From: Cyanobacteria bacterium FACHB-502
GTDB lineage: Bacteria > Cyanobacteriota > Cyanobacteriia > Elainellales > Elainellaceae
Length of the DNA: 64,000 nucleotides
Assembly: GCA_014695325.1 (NCBI GenBank)
Contig: JACJNZ010000039.1
Coordinates: 186,001 to 250,000, forward strand
Direction of reading: 5' to 3'
Shown here: positions 8,483 through 16,348 of the stretch, in pieces
How positions within the stretch are numbered: the stretch's first letter is position 1
Layout: the number at the start of each line of letters is the position of its first letter
Notes under the pieces: generated by a model
Databases searched by the model: none
What the model was told of the DNA's origin: nothing
The model's input: the letters and a program-made list of their open reading frames with translations, nothing else
Position numbers and translations under genes: made by a program

Positions 8483-9334
8483 TCAAGGGTGACGAATCTG
8501 CCGATACCGCGCCTCGATCAGCGAGTAAATGCTGTAGGCAATGAACCCCAGCGCCACAATGCCCAAAAGCCAGGGTCCGAAGGGTTGCGCTGCCAAAGCT
8601 GCCAATGCTCCGCCTAATCCTCTCGCTTCGTTTGCATTTTGACGTAGAGCCGCCAGCGTCAGGAATAAGCCAATGATGCCGAATACAATCCCCCGCGCTG
8701 CGATACCAAACTGACCAAGCCGCTTAGTCCACTGCCGCTCGCTTTCGCTCATCAGGTTCAGGTTGAAATGACGCTGAAATTTGGCTATGAATGCCTCATA
8801 CAAGTAAGCAAGCCCGACGCCAATTACGACCAGTCCTGCCAGTCCAACCAACCACCGCCCAAAGGGTTGCGCCATAAAGCGGGCTGTCCAGTCCTGGGTT
8901 GAGTCACCGCCACTGGTGGGATTTCCCATAATCAGCTTGATCGCAGTCAATGCCAAACCACTGTAGGTGAGCGCGCTCAATCCGTAGCCAATGCGCTGCG
9001 CGATTTGTTTTGCTTTGGTTGGTTCGCCTGCGTGTTCAGGATCAAAAATGGTTTGGACGAGTCGCCAGAGCGCATATCCGATTAGCCCGATCGTCACCAG
9101 TGCCAGCAGAAATTTGCCAAATGGTTGGGTCACGATCGTAGACAGTGCGCCGCTGGAGTCGGTCGTTTTGCCCCCGGTGCCAAAAGCTGCCTGAGCTGCC
9201 AGCAAACCCACCACAAAGTACACAATGCCTTTTGCCGCAAACCCCAATCGAGCCAGTTTTTCAATCCACGGATGGGATGCTGCCCGTCTTGCAGGCTGCT
9301 CAAGGTTGGAGAGGGGACTGTTGTGGCGAGCCAT
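8483..9334 (-). CDS. DUF1206 membrane protein
   Basis: A 283-residue polytopic membrane protein with six predicted helices arranged as three repeats of a two-helix unit. The repeat hallmark is visible three times: LARLGFAAKGIVYFVVGLLA, then IGYGLSALTYSGLALTAIKL, then LGQFGIAARGIVFGIIGLFL. Each unit ends in a QPFG(K/R/P)(F/W)LL(A/V/G) pattern. This is the DUF1206 architecture, whose function is not established. The gene stands alone between the Rieske oxygenase gene and an SDR gene, all on the minus strand. Confidence 0.88.
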   Translation of the reverse strand: MARHNSPLSNLEQPARRAASHPWIEKLARLGFAAKGIVYFVVGLLAAQAAFGTGGKTTDSSGALSTIVTQPFGKFLLALVTIGLIGYALWRLVQTIFDPEHAGEPTKAKQIAQRIGYGLSALTYSGLALTAIKLIMGNPTSGGDSTQDWTARFMAQPFGRWLVGLAGLVVIGVGLAYLYEAFIAKFQRHFNLNLMSESERQWTKRLGQFGIAARGIVFGIIGLFLTLAALRQNANEARGLGGALAALAAQPFGPWLLGIVALGFIAYSIYSLIEARYRQIRHP

Positions 9335-9706
9335 TTTAGTTTCTCAAGATAATGCTGGTGGATTGCGGCACGACAGCGTATTGGCTGATTTCAACCTGCT
9401 GAAATCAAGTTTTAACGGGTTACGCAATTAATGCTTAGCCTACAAATCTCGTAAGAAGTTTGCGTCTGCGAAAGGGTAGAACTTTTTGAGCAAGGATTTG
9501 AGCAAGGGGAAGTTGGACGATTTTTTTCCAAATGTTTTCCCAATGGAAATTTCGGGGCGATCATCCTTAATCATCCGGCATTGCTGAATGGAAATCGGAT
9601 TCTCAGATAGGGAGTTCTGCGCCAGGGGTGGTTTGCAAACGACCCTTACAGAATTCATATCCCTTGATTTACTCAATCACATCAACGTACTGCATGAAAT
9701 TGAGCA
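9335..9706. other. Gene-poor interval
   Basis: No convincing gene. A 78-codon minus-strand frame (9440-9676) exists but has an unremarkable, low-complexity Lys/Ser/Phe-rich product and no recognisable domain. The interval should hold the promoter of the DUF1206 gene. Confidence 0.5.
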
Positions 9707-10639
9707 TCAGGTTTTGGGGATCAGATTGCTGAGGATTTCGCTTAGTTCTCCAGTATGTTTCCAGCCGCCGCTGAGCTTCGCGTGTTCGGGCATTGGCTCA
9801 AACAAATTGCCTTCCGAGGGAATCATGGGCTGATCGGTCAGGTGGTTTTTATCGACTTGCTCTGCCATCATCCGCTCATAAAGGTCAGGGGTGAGGGTGC
9901 TTTGCAGTGCCATCAAATAGCCGACTGTGCCGACGATTACTTCTCGCTGCGGATTTTTCACCAGACCCATGATCGCGTCCGCCACATCATCTGCGGCATA
10001 AACCGGATCCATTGCCTTGACTTTGCGCCCGGTGTAGTTCGCAGCCTGCTGAAAGATGGGCGTGTCGATTGTCGCAGGCAGAACCGTACAGACATGGATA
10101 TTGGAGGCGTTGTCAAGGTGAAGCTCCATTCGCAGACATTCTGCCATCGCCCGGATGCCGTGCTTCGAGATTACATAGGCACTGGTGTAGGGCTGTGCGC
10201 CTAATCCCACGATCGAGGCAACGTTGATCAAATTGCCGCTGCCCTGCTGCCGAAACTGTTTCATTGCCGCCCGTGCTCCGTAAATATAGCCAAACAAGTT
10301 GGTTTCGATTACGCGCCGAAACGCATCTTCGGGAGCATCTTCGAATTTGGCGAATAGGGAAACGGCAGCATTGTTCACCCAGACATCGATTTGCCCAAAG
10401 GTGTCGATCGCTCTTTGCGCTAAAGCTTGTACTTGGTCTTCCTGCGTCACGTCGGTTGGCACTACGATCGCCGTTGCTCCCGCTGCCTGACAGGTTTCTG
10501 CGACTTCTTGCAGCGCGGCTTCCCGTCTAGCGGCTAAAACGAGCCTGGCTTGCTGCTGGGCAAACATCAATGCCGTCGCACGTCCAATGCCGCTCGATGC
10601 CCCGGTAATGACAATGACTGATTCTCGAATCGATCGCAT
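9707..10639 (-). CDS. SDR family oxidoreductase
   Basis: A 310-residue NAD(P)-dependent short-chain dehydrogenase. Motifs in order: TGASSGIGRATA (cofactor loop), NNAAVS (structural), a serine in INVASIVG, and YVISKHG (catalytic YxxxK). The arginine-rich strand after beta-2 (LAARREAAL) suggests NADP(H). The C-terminal third (about 230-310) carries YLMALQSTLTPDLYERMM and a proline-rich tail, as in many cyanobacterial and proteobacterial SDRs of the DltE/YqjQ type annotated only generically. The gene appears to be monocistronic, with a 744-bp gene-free region upstream. Confidence 0.88.
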   Translation of the reverse strand: MRSIRESVIVITGASSGIGRATALMFAQQQARLVLAARREAALQEVAETCQAAGATAIVVPTDVTQEDQVQALAQRAIDTFGQIDVWVNNAAVSLFAKFEDAPEDAFRRVIETNLFGYIYGARAAMKQFRQQGSGNLINVASIVGLGAQPYTSAYVISKHGIRAMAECLRMELHLDNASNIHVCTVLPATIDTPIFQQAANYTGRKVKAMDPVYAADDVADAIMGLVKNPQREVIVGTVGYLMALQSTLTPDLYERMMAEQVDKNHLTDQPMIPSEGNLFEPMPEHAKLSGGWKHTGELSEILSNLIPKT

Positions 10640-10925
10640 TGCTTCTTGCTAACTCCCATTCATCAATTCGCGTTGCCTGGTTCAATCATGCCGCAGCTGA
10701 TTCAGTCAACAATCTTGCTCGATCGCTGTTTTTATCTGACAAGACTAATACTAATCGTTGTCCAGCAATCTTGCTTCTGCTTCTGTCTCAAGGAAGACTC
10801 TTAGAACCTGCTTGAGAAGTTATGTTGATAGCCTAAACCTCAATACCCAGGGAGAACAAAGCTTTTTCCTGGCTTCAAAACCCTGCAGAATTGGGGAATT
10901 GAGGGATCAATCCAGGGCATCTACT

Positions 10926-10957
10926 CCTCTCTAAATCAGTTCCTCTCTAAATCAGTT
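10926..10957. repeat. Perfect 16-bp tandem duplication
   Basis: The unit CCTCTCTAAATCAGTT occurs twice head to tail (10926-10941 and 10942-10957). It lies in the gene-free region 10640-11383, between the leftward SDR gene and the rightward glycosyltransferase-like gene. That region is AT-rich, holds no convincing ORF and must include both promoters. Confidence 0.8.
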
Positions 10958-11318
10958 CCTAGAAAATGTAGAGTTGTTCATAATTTCATCCGGATTTCAT
11001 TTGGGCATTTTTCAATAGCCTTATCGCTTCTCGAATAACCTGTTGCCTGCAAAACATTGTTCGCAATGCATTTGCAATACATTGGTTCTGTAGACTTTGC
11101 CACTGCTGTCGTGTCAGTTAAAGCCTTGCACTACTTGGTGTTCTGCAACACATACTAACTCATAATTCAGTTCACTTGTCATTCATTGGAATAAAGCAAA
11201 AAAGAATAGAGCAAAAAAAACACAGGAGCATCTACGCTGTTTTCATTTTTTTAACTCTCCTTGAAATGGTATGAATTGAGCTACTGGAATTTACGTTTTT
11301 GCTAAGTTTTTGCGTAGC

Positions 11319-11352
11319 TTAATACCCTTCTCGAATTAATACCCTTCTCAAA
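11319..11352. repeat. 17-bp tandem duplication
   Basis: TTAATACCCTTCTCGAA at 11319-11335 is followed directly by a copy with one mismatch (11336-11352). It ends 31 bp before the start codon of the glycosyltransferase-like gene, so it lies in its 5' leader or core promoter. Confidence 0.75.
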
Positions 11353-11383
11353 CGTCCTCAAAGTAAAATCTACCTTCTTAACT

Positions 11384-12367
11384 ATGCAGATGCGTCAAAC
11401 TTCTTCACTGAAAAGTCGCTTATTTCATGGGCTAATGTTTGGGGTTGCCGTAATTGCACGACTATGGCGAGCTGTGCGTCAAAAACTCAAACTAATGTTC
11501 TTTTATCAGCGCGGCAAGATAATACATTTATTCAAAGAGAATACGCAGCCTATCGCCTATCGTCCTAAAGTGCTGGTGGGGATCGCTCATATTGTTTCTC
11601 CTGAAGAAGCATGCGATCGTCAAAGGGGAGCTGCAAAAATTGAACGTTTTAGAAAAGCGTTAGATGGGCTATTTGACAGCTTCTCCCATTGCGATCTAGA
11701 GATCCTGGTGCAAACTTTACCAGGACGAAGCATTATTCATTTTCTGCCGCAATACCAGCAGCAGCGTATCCACGTCGAAGACCAACAAACCTGTGACTCT
11801 TATTATGTTCCCTACAGTGTCCAGGACAAGCTCATTGCTCGAAGATCTGAGTCTTTTGATTGGTTCTTATACATCGAGGATGATATTGTCATTCACGACA
11901 GTTCTTTCCTGGAAAAAATCATTCGCTTCAATCAACATTGCCCTGATCCACGGGGAATTTTATATCCGAATCGCTATGAGATGTACGAAGGAACCAAGCG
12001 GTATATCGACCTAACCATTGGAGAGACGATCGCATGGGATCGGCTATCCACTTTTGAAATTGATGGCCTTAAATACGCTGAGTGCGAAAATCCTCATGCT
12101 GCCCTTTACTGCCTCAGTGCGGAACAGTTAAATCAGTGGGCACAATCGAGCCGAGATTGGCAACATAAAGACTTTATGGTTGGTCCCCTGGAGTGTGCAG
12201 CCACCTTCTCTTTGCTGGAATACTTTATTATTTACAAACCCCATCCTCAAAATATGTACTACCTTGAGGTTGAACACTACGACACGAAATACTCTCAGCT
12301 TTGTCCAGCTCTTAACTCTCCTTACACCGTATCGTCTGTTCGCGGTGTGCTGAGTCCTGGCAAATAG
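11384..12367 (+). CDS. Putative glycosyltransferase (GT-A-like fold)
   Basis: A 327-residue protein with a basic, partly hydrophobic N-terminus (LFHGLMFGVAVIARLWRAV), possibly a membrane anchor. The core contains VLVGIAHI (first strand) and WFLYIEDDIVIHDSSFLEKI. The EDD triplet after a hydrophobic strand looks like the metal-binding DxD-type motif of GT-A glycosyltransferases. Aromatic and histidine clusters near the C-terminus (KDFMVGPLECAATFSLLEY, YYLEVEHYD) may form the acceptor site. I do not recognise a named subfamily. No polysaccharide genes surround it. The start chosen is the first of two close ATGs. Confidence 0.6.
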   Translation: MQMRQTSSLKSRLFHGLMFGVAVIARLWRAVRQKLKLMFFYQRGKIIHLFKENTQPIAYRPKVLVGIAHIVSPEEACDRQRGAAKIERFRKALDGLFDSFSHCDLEILVQTLPGRSIIHFLPQYQQQRIHVEDQQTCDSYYVPYSVQDKLIARRSESFDWFLYIEDDIVIHDSSFLEKIIRFNQHCPDPRGILYPNRYEMYEGTKRYIDLTIGETIAWDRLSTFEIDGLKYAECENPHAALYCLSAEQLNQWAQSSRDWQHKDFMVGPLECAATFSLLEYFIIYKPHPQNMYYLEVEHYDTKYSQLCPALNSPYTVSSVRGVLSPGK

Positions 12368-12613
12368 GAAGTCTAGTGTCTGGGTTTTTCTTCACTAACA
12401 CTGAGCCGCCTCAGCCGTTCTTTTGCGTTCTAATCATTCCTAGCTCCTCGGCAATCTTGGCTCCTTAAAAATTGCTATCAGGCTCAAAACTATCCAGGCT
12501 CAAAATCGGGTCAGAGCGGGTGCGATTCCTCCTTTGAAGAACTGTGGAGCAATCCGTTCTCCGTACGGGGTATGATAAAGATTAAGAATTTGTAACAGGC
12601 GAGGCAGGCAGAG

Positions 12614-13009
12614 ATGGTGGAGCGTCCAATCAAAAAATCGGAACGGCAGGCAGCCGCAGCCGAAGGCGGAGAATCAACTGAGACCCAAATGGTTGAGACC
12701 CAAACGGTTGAGACCCGAACGGTTCGCCCGCAGCCCAAACCTAAAGGAGAGCGATCGAATCGAGATGGAGACCAAGAAAATGGCGGGCGGGACAATCGCT
12801 CCGGTGGTCGTGAGCAGCGCGGCAAAGGTCGCGGTAAGGGTGGTCGGGGCGATCGGGAAGCTCCGGCTCCAGTCAACATGGCATTTGTGCGTGGTCCCAA
12901 ACCCGTGAAGCCTGTTGTGAAGGAAGAAGAACCTGCGATCGAGGAATTGGCTGAAGCAGCGGAAACGACCGAAGAAGCCGCTGAGACTGCCGAAGCCACC
13001 GAAGCTTAG
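12614..13009 (+). CDS. Disordered, highly charged small protein
   Basis: A 131-residue protein without a recognisable fold. It has a Thr/Glu-rich repeat (ETQTVETRTV), then an Arg/Gly/Asp-rich tract (NRSGGREQRGKGRGKGGRGD) like RGG-type RNA-binding regions, then PVNMAFVRGPKPVKPV and an acidic Ala/Glu/Thr tail (EEAAETAEATEA). The middle PVNxAxVRGPKP segment is the part most likely to be conserved. The charge layout (basic middle, acidic tail) suggests nucleic-acid or ribosome contact, which is inference only. The start has an AGGCAGAG purine run directly upstream. Confidence 0.6.
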   Translation: MVERPIKKSERQAAAAEGGESTETQMVETQTVETRTVRPQPKPKGERSNRDGDQENGGRDNRSGGREQRGKGRGKGGRGDREAPAPVNMAFVRGPKPVKPVVKEEEPAIEELAEAAETTEEAAETAEATEA

Positions 13010-13063
13010 CGTATCTGAGCCAGGAGAAGCAGCCTAACTGGGAGGACAGACGACGGCTTTGAC

Positions 13064-13276
13064 TCAATTGCGTCTTAATAGTCGCAGGATGTTCTCCCAA
13101 ATGTTGTTTACCTCTCCCCAAACATCTTGAACCTCCACTCCAAAACCAAACTGCAACACCAGCACAATTAGAACAATCCCGATCGCCGTTGTGATGGCAG
13201 CCCGCACCACCTTCAGCAGGAAGCCAATCAGCAGAAACAAAATGACGATCGCGCCAACGAACAGAATGGTGTTCAT
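13064..13276 (-). CDS. Small conserved membrane protein
   Basis: A 70-residue protein with two closely spaced hydrophobic helices (TILFVGAIVILFLLIGFLL and ITTAIGIVLIVLVLQFGFGV) followed by an amphipathic tail (EVNNIWENILRLLRR). It is convergent with the preceding small charged-protein gene. The composition and clean start support a real gene; the function is not known to me. Confidence 0.65.
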   Translation of the reverse strand: MNTILFVGAIVILFLLIGFLLKVVRAAITTAIGIVLIVLVLQFGFGVEVQDVWGEVNNIWENILRLLRRN

Positions 13277-13356
13277 GCAGAAACGGGACTCAGCAATCTT
13301 CTAACATAGCGGAGTTTGCCGGATTCGTTAATTCTCGTTTTTTATTGAGAGACAAC

Positions 13357-13380
13357 ATCCCGCAGAAGTATCCCGCAGAA
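13357..13380. repeat. 11-bp direct repeat, period 13
   Basis: ATCCCGCAGAA occurs at 13357-13367 and 13370-13380, in the short spacer between tyrA and the small membrane-protein gene. Confidence 0.55.
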
Positions 13381-13421
13381 ATGTTCGTCAGCCGGATTCA
13401 TTTAACGCAAGTGCTTAACTG

Positions 13422-14264
13422 CTAACGGCTGAGAACTTCCTCTGAATTGTAAAGCTCTGGTTGCTGAAACGACTGGCGAGCAATTTCAAATTCAGTTCTC
13501 AGTGCCTTGCGATCGCCTTGTGCCACGAGCTTAGACAGGCGATCGGAAGTGTTCACCAATCGCTGAATCGCATCGCCACAATCCTGAGAAGCCAGCATCA
13601 GCTCTAGCGATAAAAAATCGTCTTGAGCAAACAGGCGGCGAATGCTGTCAATCACTGACCGATATAAGGGAGTGGCAAAATCGAGACTATCTTCAATGTC
13701 GATGCCTTCCTCTGCCAGAAACACGCCCAGACTGAACGTGGAAAAATGTCGAATTGCCTGCACCACTATCATCATGCGATCGTGTTCTTCGGGCGTACAA
13801 GTTACAATGCGACCCGCTTCTGCTTCAACCAGGTCAAAAAACCACTGAAGGGCTTCTGGTTGCCGTCCGGGACACACCACCATTGTTTGAGACTGAAACG
13901 AGGCAGTGCCAAACCCAAACATCGGATGCAGCCCCACTACTGGTCCCGCATGATGCTCTAGCATCGCCTGCAGAAACGGAGCCTTGACACTGGTAATATC
14001 TGCCAACACGGTGGTTGGAGCCAGATAAGGAACGACTTTTTGAATCACCGCGATCGTCGCTTGTAAGGGAACGCAAAGCAACACCAAATCTGCTCCGTCT
14101 AACAGAGCCTCTGCGCGATGCCAGTCATTTTGTTCCAAAATCTGAACCCGGTGCCCCGCAGCCGTGAGCCGCTCCACAAAGAAACGTCCCATCGTGCCCC
14201 GTCCCCCTACAACGGTGATCGTTCGCACTAGTTCAAGCCGCCGACGTTTTTGAGGTGTATTCAT
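13422..14264 (-). CDS. tyrA: Prephenate/arogenate dehydrogenase (TyrA, T-protein type)
   Basis: TyrA oxidatively decarboxylates prephenate to 4-hydroxyphenylpyruvate (or arogenate to tyrosine). From the ATG at 14264 the protein has 280 residues. The NAD(P)-binding motif is VVGGRGTMGRFF (Gly20-Gly26), and VGLHPMFGFG and AIRHFSTFSLGVFLAEE match the dehydrogenase half of the enterobacterial bifunctional T-protein. The chorismate mutase half is absent. A longer frame up to 14345 runs through a strong hairpin and lacks family residues, so I prefer 14264. The gene follows an HPPD-like gene on the same strand. That pairing places a producer of 4-hydroxyphenylpyruvate beside a candidate consumer, and an NRPS-like gene is divergent upstream. 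It may be a pathway-dedicated copy rather than the housekeeping one. Confidence 0.88.
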   Translation of the reverse strand: MNTPQKRRRLELVRTITVVGGRGTMGRFFVERLTAAGHRVQILEQNDWHRAEALLDGADLVLLCVPLQATIAVIQKVVPYLAPTTVLADITSVKAPFLQAMLEHHAGPVVGLHPMFGFGTASFQSQTMVVCPGRQPEALQWFFDLVEAEAGRIVTCTPEEHDRMMIVVQAIRHFSTFSLGVFLAEEGIDIEDSLDFATPLYRSVIDSIRRLFAQDDFLSLELMLASQDCGDAIQRLVNTSDRLSKLVAQGDRKALRTEFEIARQSFQQPELYNSEEVLSR

Positions 14265-14301
14265 AGAAATACCGTTTGAGAATAACGCTGCCGTCAACGG
14301 A

Positions 14302-14342
14302 ATCCTGGGACAAGGAGCGCTGATTCGCCTCGCTCCCAGGAT
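14302..14342 (-). promoter_or_regulatory. Strong hairpin between the HPPD-like gene and tyrA
   Basis: An inverted repeat with arms ATCCTG/CAGGAT and an inner GGAGCG/CGCTCC stem forms a 12-bp helix with one 5' bulge (GGACAA). It sits in the 93-bp gap between the stop codon of the HPPD-like gene and the chosen tyrA start. There is no T-run after it on the minus strand, so it is not a standard terminator. It could stabilise or process the dicistronic transcript or attenuate tyrA. Confidence 0.55.
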
Positions 14343-14357
14343 CAAATGCGATCGACC

Positions 14358-15023
14358 TTATCGAGTTGCCGGGATTGCTACTTGATTTGCTTCAACGTTC
14401 TGAGCAGCGCTCGGTAGCTCGATCGCAGGGGGCTGCCAATCCGCAGGCATTTTCGAGAAGGCTGTGAAAATGGCAGGCTGTCCCTGTGCCATCGCTTCCT
14501 CGATTTGGCGATAAAATCCCTTCCCTGCCTTTTGCGAGAAGGTGACTTCAAGCTCTTCTTTCATACTTTTGGGACGCTGGACATATTCTGCAAAAGAATT
14601 TTCGACCGGGCTGAGTTGGGAATATCCCTTACAAAAAAGCTGCTTGAGTAACCCGTAGGAATCACGCTTAGAAATCGGTTCGCCTAAGATCTCGCAGCCA
14701 TACTGCTGTAACCGCTCGGCGAAGCTGTCCAGGTTATTGGTGTCGTAGGCAACGTGCTGAATACTGTGATCCCCATGCTTTTCAGCAAATAATGTCACTT
14801 GAGACTTTTCTTCGCGATCGATGCCTTCCACCAGTGCGATCCCAAACGTCCCGTAATCAATACACCACAGCTTCATGCTGCTTCTAGGATTACTGGGATC
14901 AACATCGTCAATTCGAGTAATCAGTTTTCCACCTTCAACTTCAATGTGAAACCATGCCCACTTTTCAATCATTCCGCTCGCGCAGGCATAGGTTACATGA
15001 TCAACTTTCACTAAATGGCTCAT
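14358..15023 (-). CDS. Half-size 4-hydroxyphenylpyruvate dioxygenase-like VOC protein
   Basis: A 221-residue protein that matches the C-terminal, catalytic half of 4-hydroxyphenylpyruvate dioxygenase and 4-hydroxymandelate synthase. The 2-His-1-carboxylate iron triad is visible: His in VDHVTYA (residue 9), His in IQHVAYDT (about 93) and Glu in FAEYVQRP (about 143). The tail GFYRQIEEAMAQG corresponds to the C-terminal helix of HPPD. Full HPPD has about 350 residues with two VOC domains; the N-terminal domain is missing here. The likely role is Fe(II)-dependent oxidation of an aryl-pyruvate or related acid. It precedes tyrA on the same strand and is divergent from the NRPS-like gene. A VOC dioxygenase with another aromatic substrate is the main alternative. 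Confidence 0.75.
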   Translation of the reverse strand: MSHLVKVDHVTYACASGMIEKWAWFHIEVEGGKLITRIDDVDPSNPRSSMKLWCIDYGTFGIALVEGIDREEKSQVTLFAEKHGDHSIQHVAYDTNNLDSFAERLQQYGCEILGEPISKRDSYGLLKQLFCKGYSQLSPVENSFAEYVQRPKSMKEELEVTFSQKAGKGFYRQIEEAMAQGQPAIFTAFSKMPADWQPPAIELPSAAQNVEANQVAIPATR

Positions 15024-16348
15024 TTTTTCTGCTCTATTTTGTTGATTAATGGTGAACTTACATGATTCGTTTGGGCTGTCAGAGAGTTTGGGCTATTCAG
15101 CAATGGTTTGAATCTGCACAATCTAAACCTGCTTGATTCGATCGAGCCTTATTCAGGCAATGAACTCTGTAAAGATACACCTTGAAAAATTTGGCAATTT
15201 CCGGTTCTAAGTAGGGCGATTGCTTCCTGCGTGGGTGCATTCGGGGCAGCAATGAGACTTTGCCTTACACAGGGCTTCTACCCCTATACTCTGTTCTCAG
15301 CGGATTGGCTACAGTGACCCCTACTGCCCTGAAGCCAAGAACCTAATTCAGCGATATCAATTGCAAATACAGGGATTGACGAATCGAAGTAAAGAGTTTG
15401 GGAAAGACAACTAATGACAAAGACAAACCAAATTAGCTTTACTTCAAAGGATTCCCTCTGTCCTTATGAATTCCTTGTAGACCATAAGCAATTTAATCTC
15501 AGGAAATCTCAAAAAATTCGGGAATGCGTATTCGCGTCTATCCGTAGGCTGATTTGCTATGTGTAAATCTTAGAAAGAGGTTCTCTAAAGCACCAGTGGT
15601 TACACGGAAACTTTATAGCCGAGGCTCAACCTGTGAAGTTGAGGTTAAACTGCGAGGTGTGGTTTTCCCGGAGAGGGCTACTCAAAACAGGTTGGCTGGA
15701 ACTTTAGTCACTCACTAATGTGATTTAAATTCTATTACTTTCTGACACAGGGTTCGGAAGCTCTGAGGGGATTAGCGCGATTGGGTTCAGTTGCCCATTT
15801 CCTTTTTAATCTTCCTTGAAACGGAGTCTCCATCCGGATTTTACTTTGTCAAAGATATCAGCGGAATCCACATTCTTTTGTGCATCCTCCCAAGACTCTT
15901 CAAGCTCGCTTTAAGAAACAGAGATTTTAGAATGTAAAAATCGATACATTCACTGAGCAAACGGCAGAGAAATGTTCAGGGTGAGGAGAAATTTTGCAAA
16001 AGCCGTGATACGGCCGCGAACTCACTGAGCCACAGTCCTCTAGAGCTTAAAGAGCGTGTTAAGTAGTACTGCATCATCGGTAATTCATACTTATCTAAAT
16101 AAATGACAGCCATTTGTAGAACCTGGAAGGCTCCACCAAGTGCCTCATTTCAAGGAGTTCTGCTAATTGCTTCAGGCATAGCCCCCAAAAACCCTATGTA
16201 TCCTTTCCGTAAACTTGCGGTTGGTAGCTAGACGCTCATCAGTACAGCGTGCTAATAATCTTACAAAAGATACGGAAATTCCCGTATTGAGATTACATCT
16301 ACGTCAGTTTCATTTATTCCCTGTGATTTAAGCTACAAATAAGGATTT
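15024..16348. other. 1.3-kb gene-free divergent regulatory region
   Basis: No convincing gene is visible on either strand over 1325 bp, unusually long for this window. It separates the leftward HPPD-like/tyrA pair from the rightward NRPS-like gene and must hold both promoters. Several short inverted repeats are present: CTCAAC/GTTGAG at about 15626-15643, TGGA/TCCA at about 16122-16133, and a near-palindrome at 16270-16287. A 42-codon frame at 16103-16231 has no ribosome binding site. Long 5' leaders are common for cyanobacterial secondary-metabolite genes, but I cannot assign a known RNA family. Confidence 0.5.
16270..16287. promoter_or_regulatory. 18-bp near-perfect palindrome upstream of NRPS-like gene
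   Basis: ATACGGAAATTCCCGTAT matches its own reverse complement at 16 of 18 positions. It lies 62-79 bp upstream of the NRPS-like start codon, the position expected of a dimeric regulator's operator near the promoter. No regulator gene is adjacent. Confidence 0.45.

Noticed and set aside
9440-9676. 78-codon minus-strand frame
   Set aside because: Low-complexity product with no domain and no neighbour support; left as gene-poor DNA.
15600-15700. Hairpin-rich stretch considered as a known riboswitch
   Set aside because: No conserved core of a known class could be matched; only short stems are visible.
16103-16231. 42-codon frame as a possible precursor or leader peptide of the NRPS-like cluster
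   Set aside because: No ribosome binding site and no precursor-type motif; kept only as a remark.
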